From assembly GCA_903911985.1 (NCBI GenBank), contig CAIWFP010000502.1, positions 1 through 6,065 of the forward strand: 6,065 nucleotides of DNA. The letters run 5' to 3'. This document shows, piece after piece, positions 5,017 to 6,065 of this stretch. The first letter of the stretch is position 1, and the number at the start of each line of letters is the position of its first letter. Below the pieces are notes generated by a model. The model was not told the DNA's origin. It made no database searches and saw only the letters and a program-made list of their open reading frames with translations. A program made the position numbers and the translations under genes. Origin of the DNA: an uncultured Sphingomonadales bacterium (GTDB lineage Bacteria; Pseudomonadota; Alphaproteobacteria; Sphingomonadales; Sphingomonadaceae).

Positions 5017-6065
5017 ATGCCCAGTTTCGCGCAAAGCCTGGAAAAGACCCTCCATGCCGCCCTGTCCCACGCGGCGGAGCGGAGCCATGAATATGCCACG
5101 CTGGAGCATTTGCTGCTCGCGTTGATCGACGACCCGGACGCGGCCGAGGTGATGGCCCATTGCGGGGTGGATCTGGGCGATCTGTCCGAGGTGGTGAAGC
5201 AATATCTCGATCAGGAATATCAGAGCCTGAAAACCAAGGACAAGGGCGACCCCGCCCCCACCGCCGGTTTCCAGCGGGTGATCCAGCGCGCCATCCTGCA
5301 TGTGCAATCCAGCGGGAAAGACACGGTCACCGGTGCCAATGTGCTGGTCGCGCTGTTTTCGGAGCGCGATTCCTATGCGGTCTATTTCCTGCAACAGCAG
5401 GACATGAGCCGTCTGGATGCGGTGAGCTTCATCAGCCACGGCATCGGCAAGGGCGGCAAGCGGATCGAGGACAAGAGCGCGCGAGACGCCGATGCCGAGC
5501 CGCATCGCGAGGACAAGGCGGAAACCAAGAGCGCCACGAAGAAGGATTCCGCGCTCGACCAGTTCACCGTCAATCTCAACGAGAAGGCGCTGGCCGGCAA
5601 GGTCGATCCGCTGATCGGGCGCGGGCCGGAGGTGGATCGCACGATCCAGATCCTGTGCCGCCGCAGCAAGAACAACCCGCTTTATGTGGGTGACCCGGGC
5701 GTGGGCAAGACCGCGATCGCCGAAGGGTTGGCGCGCAAGATCGTCGAGGGTGATGTGCCCGAGGTGCTGACCGAGGCGGTGATCTATTCGCTCGACATGG
5801 GCAGCCTGCTGGCCGGCACCCGCTCTCGCGGTGATTTTGAAGAACGGCTGAAGCAGGTGGTCTCCGAGCTGGAGAAAATGCCGCACGCCATCCTGTTCAT
5901 CGACGAAATCCACACGGTGATCGGCGCCGGCGCCACCAGCGGCGGCGCGATGGACGCCTCCAACCTGCTGAAGCCGGCCCTCAGCGGCGGCACCATCCGC
6001 TGCATCGGCTCCACCACCTACAAGGAATTCCGCAACCACTTCGAGAAGGACCGCGCCCTGCTGCG
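5017..6065 (+). CDS. clpA: ClpA, ATP-dependent Clp protease ATP-binding subunit (5' part)
   Basis: The first 349 codons of ClpA; the gene runs off the right edge (full length is usually about 750-780). ClpA is the AAA+ unfoldase that feeds proteins, including ClpS-delivered N-degron substrates, to the ClpP peptidase in the cytoplasm. Seen here: the Clp N-domain, MPSFAQSLEKTLHAALSHAA onward to about 140, with HEYATLEHLLLALIDD (24-39); a charged linker (about 145-178); then the first AAA+ module with DPLIGRGPEVDRTIQILCRR (197-216), Walker A GDPGVGKT (225-232), Walker B ILFIDE (292-297), and IGSTTYKEFR (330-339). In the first pore loop the usual K/R-Y-R-G reads GTRSRGDFEERL, with Ser270 for Tyr. 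The ATG at 5017 has GAAGG six bases upstream (5006-5010). No clpS lies in front of it, although clpS-clpA pairs are common in Alphaproteobacteria. Confidence 0.95.
   Translation, partial: MPSFAQSLEKTLHAALSHAAERSHEYATLEHLLLALIDDPDAAEVMAHCGVDLGDLSEVVKQYLDQEYQSLKTKDKGDPAPTAGFQRVIQRAILHVQSSGKDTVTGANVLVALFSERDSYAVYFLQQQDMSRLDAVSFISHGIGKGGKRIEDKSARDADAEPHREDKAETKSATKKDSALDQFTVNLNEKALAGKVDPLIGRGPEVDRTIQILCRRSKNNPLYVGDPGVGKTAIAEGLARKIVEGDVPEVLTEAVIYSLDMGSLLAGTRSRGDFEERLKQVVSELEKMPHAILFIDEIHTVIGAGATSGGAMDASNLLKPALSGGTIRCIGSTTYKEFRNHFEKDRALL

Noticed and set aside
5160..5693. 177-codon plus-strand frame
   Set aside because: It is out of frame inside clpA. The Arg/Gly-rich product has no domain, whereas the ClpA frame runs uninterrupted from 5017.
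4795..6039. 414-codon minus-strand open frame
   Set aside because: It is antisense to clpA, which has full Walker motifs and a ribosome site. Its product is low-complexity and it also runs across the intergenic terminator.

Overview
The window looks like chromosomal DNA of an alphaproteobacterium, most likely of the Sphingomonadales. The coding regions are GC-rich. They carry two families largely confined to Alphaproteobacteria (a DUF1013/TrcR-type cell-cycle regulator and a DUF1192 protein), and the ClpA sequence reads as alphaproteobacterial. The order-level placement is an inference from the style of the proteins; no rRNA or tRNA is present to confirm it.

Layout. Positions 1-36 hold nothing I can assign and probably belong to a gene or RNA that ends to the left. 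A terminator-like hairpin follows (37-64). Positions 61-346 are AT-richer than the rest (about 42% GC at 61-170 and about 49% across 181-350, by hand count) and look like the scar of a mobile element. The scar has two copies of a 20-bp GTACAA-type repeat, then the first ~57 codons of a tyrosine-recombinase-like protein. That reading frame degenerates at a perfect 13-bp inverted repeat and stops at 411.

From 418 to 4513 four genes lie on the minus strand. Read in the direction of transcription they are an NAD(P)H:quinone oxidoreductase (4513-3509), a two-helix small membrane protein translationally coupled to it (3509-3321), the TrcR-like regulator (3166-2459, GTG start, behind a leader with two hairpins), and a long-chain-fatty-acid-CoA-ligase-like enzyme (2169-418, with a possible promoter/operator in the 289-bp gap before it). 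The first two form an operon. The regulator and the ligase probably have their own promoters.

From 4607 the plus strand carries the DUF1192 protein, divergent from the oxidoreductase and possibly read from a leaderless mRNA. A terminator follows it, and then the first 349 codons of clpA, the AAA+ unfoldase of the ClpAP protease, which runs off the right edge. There is no clpS in front of clpA. The ClpA fragment carries Ser where the first-ring pore loop normally has Tyr.

Most of the region is ordinary housekeeping and metabolic sequence. I see no complete new defence or mobile system. The points most worth following are the recombinase scar with its repeats, the structured trcR leader, and the ClpA pore-loop substitution. 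Long open frames antisense to the ligase and to clpA are composition artefacts and are left out.
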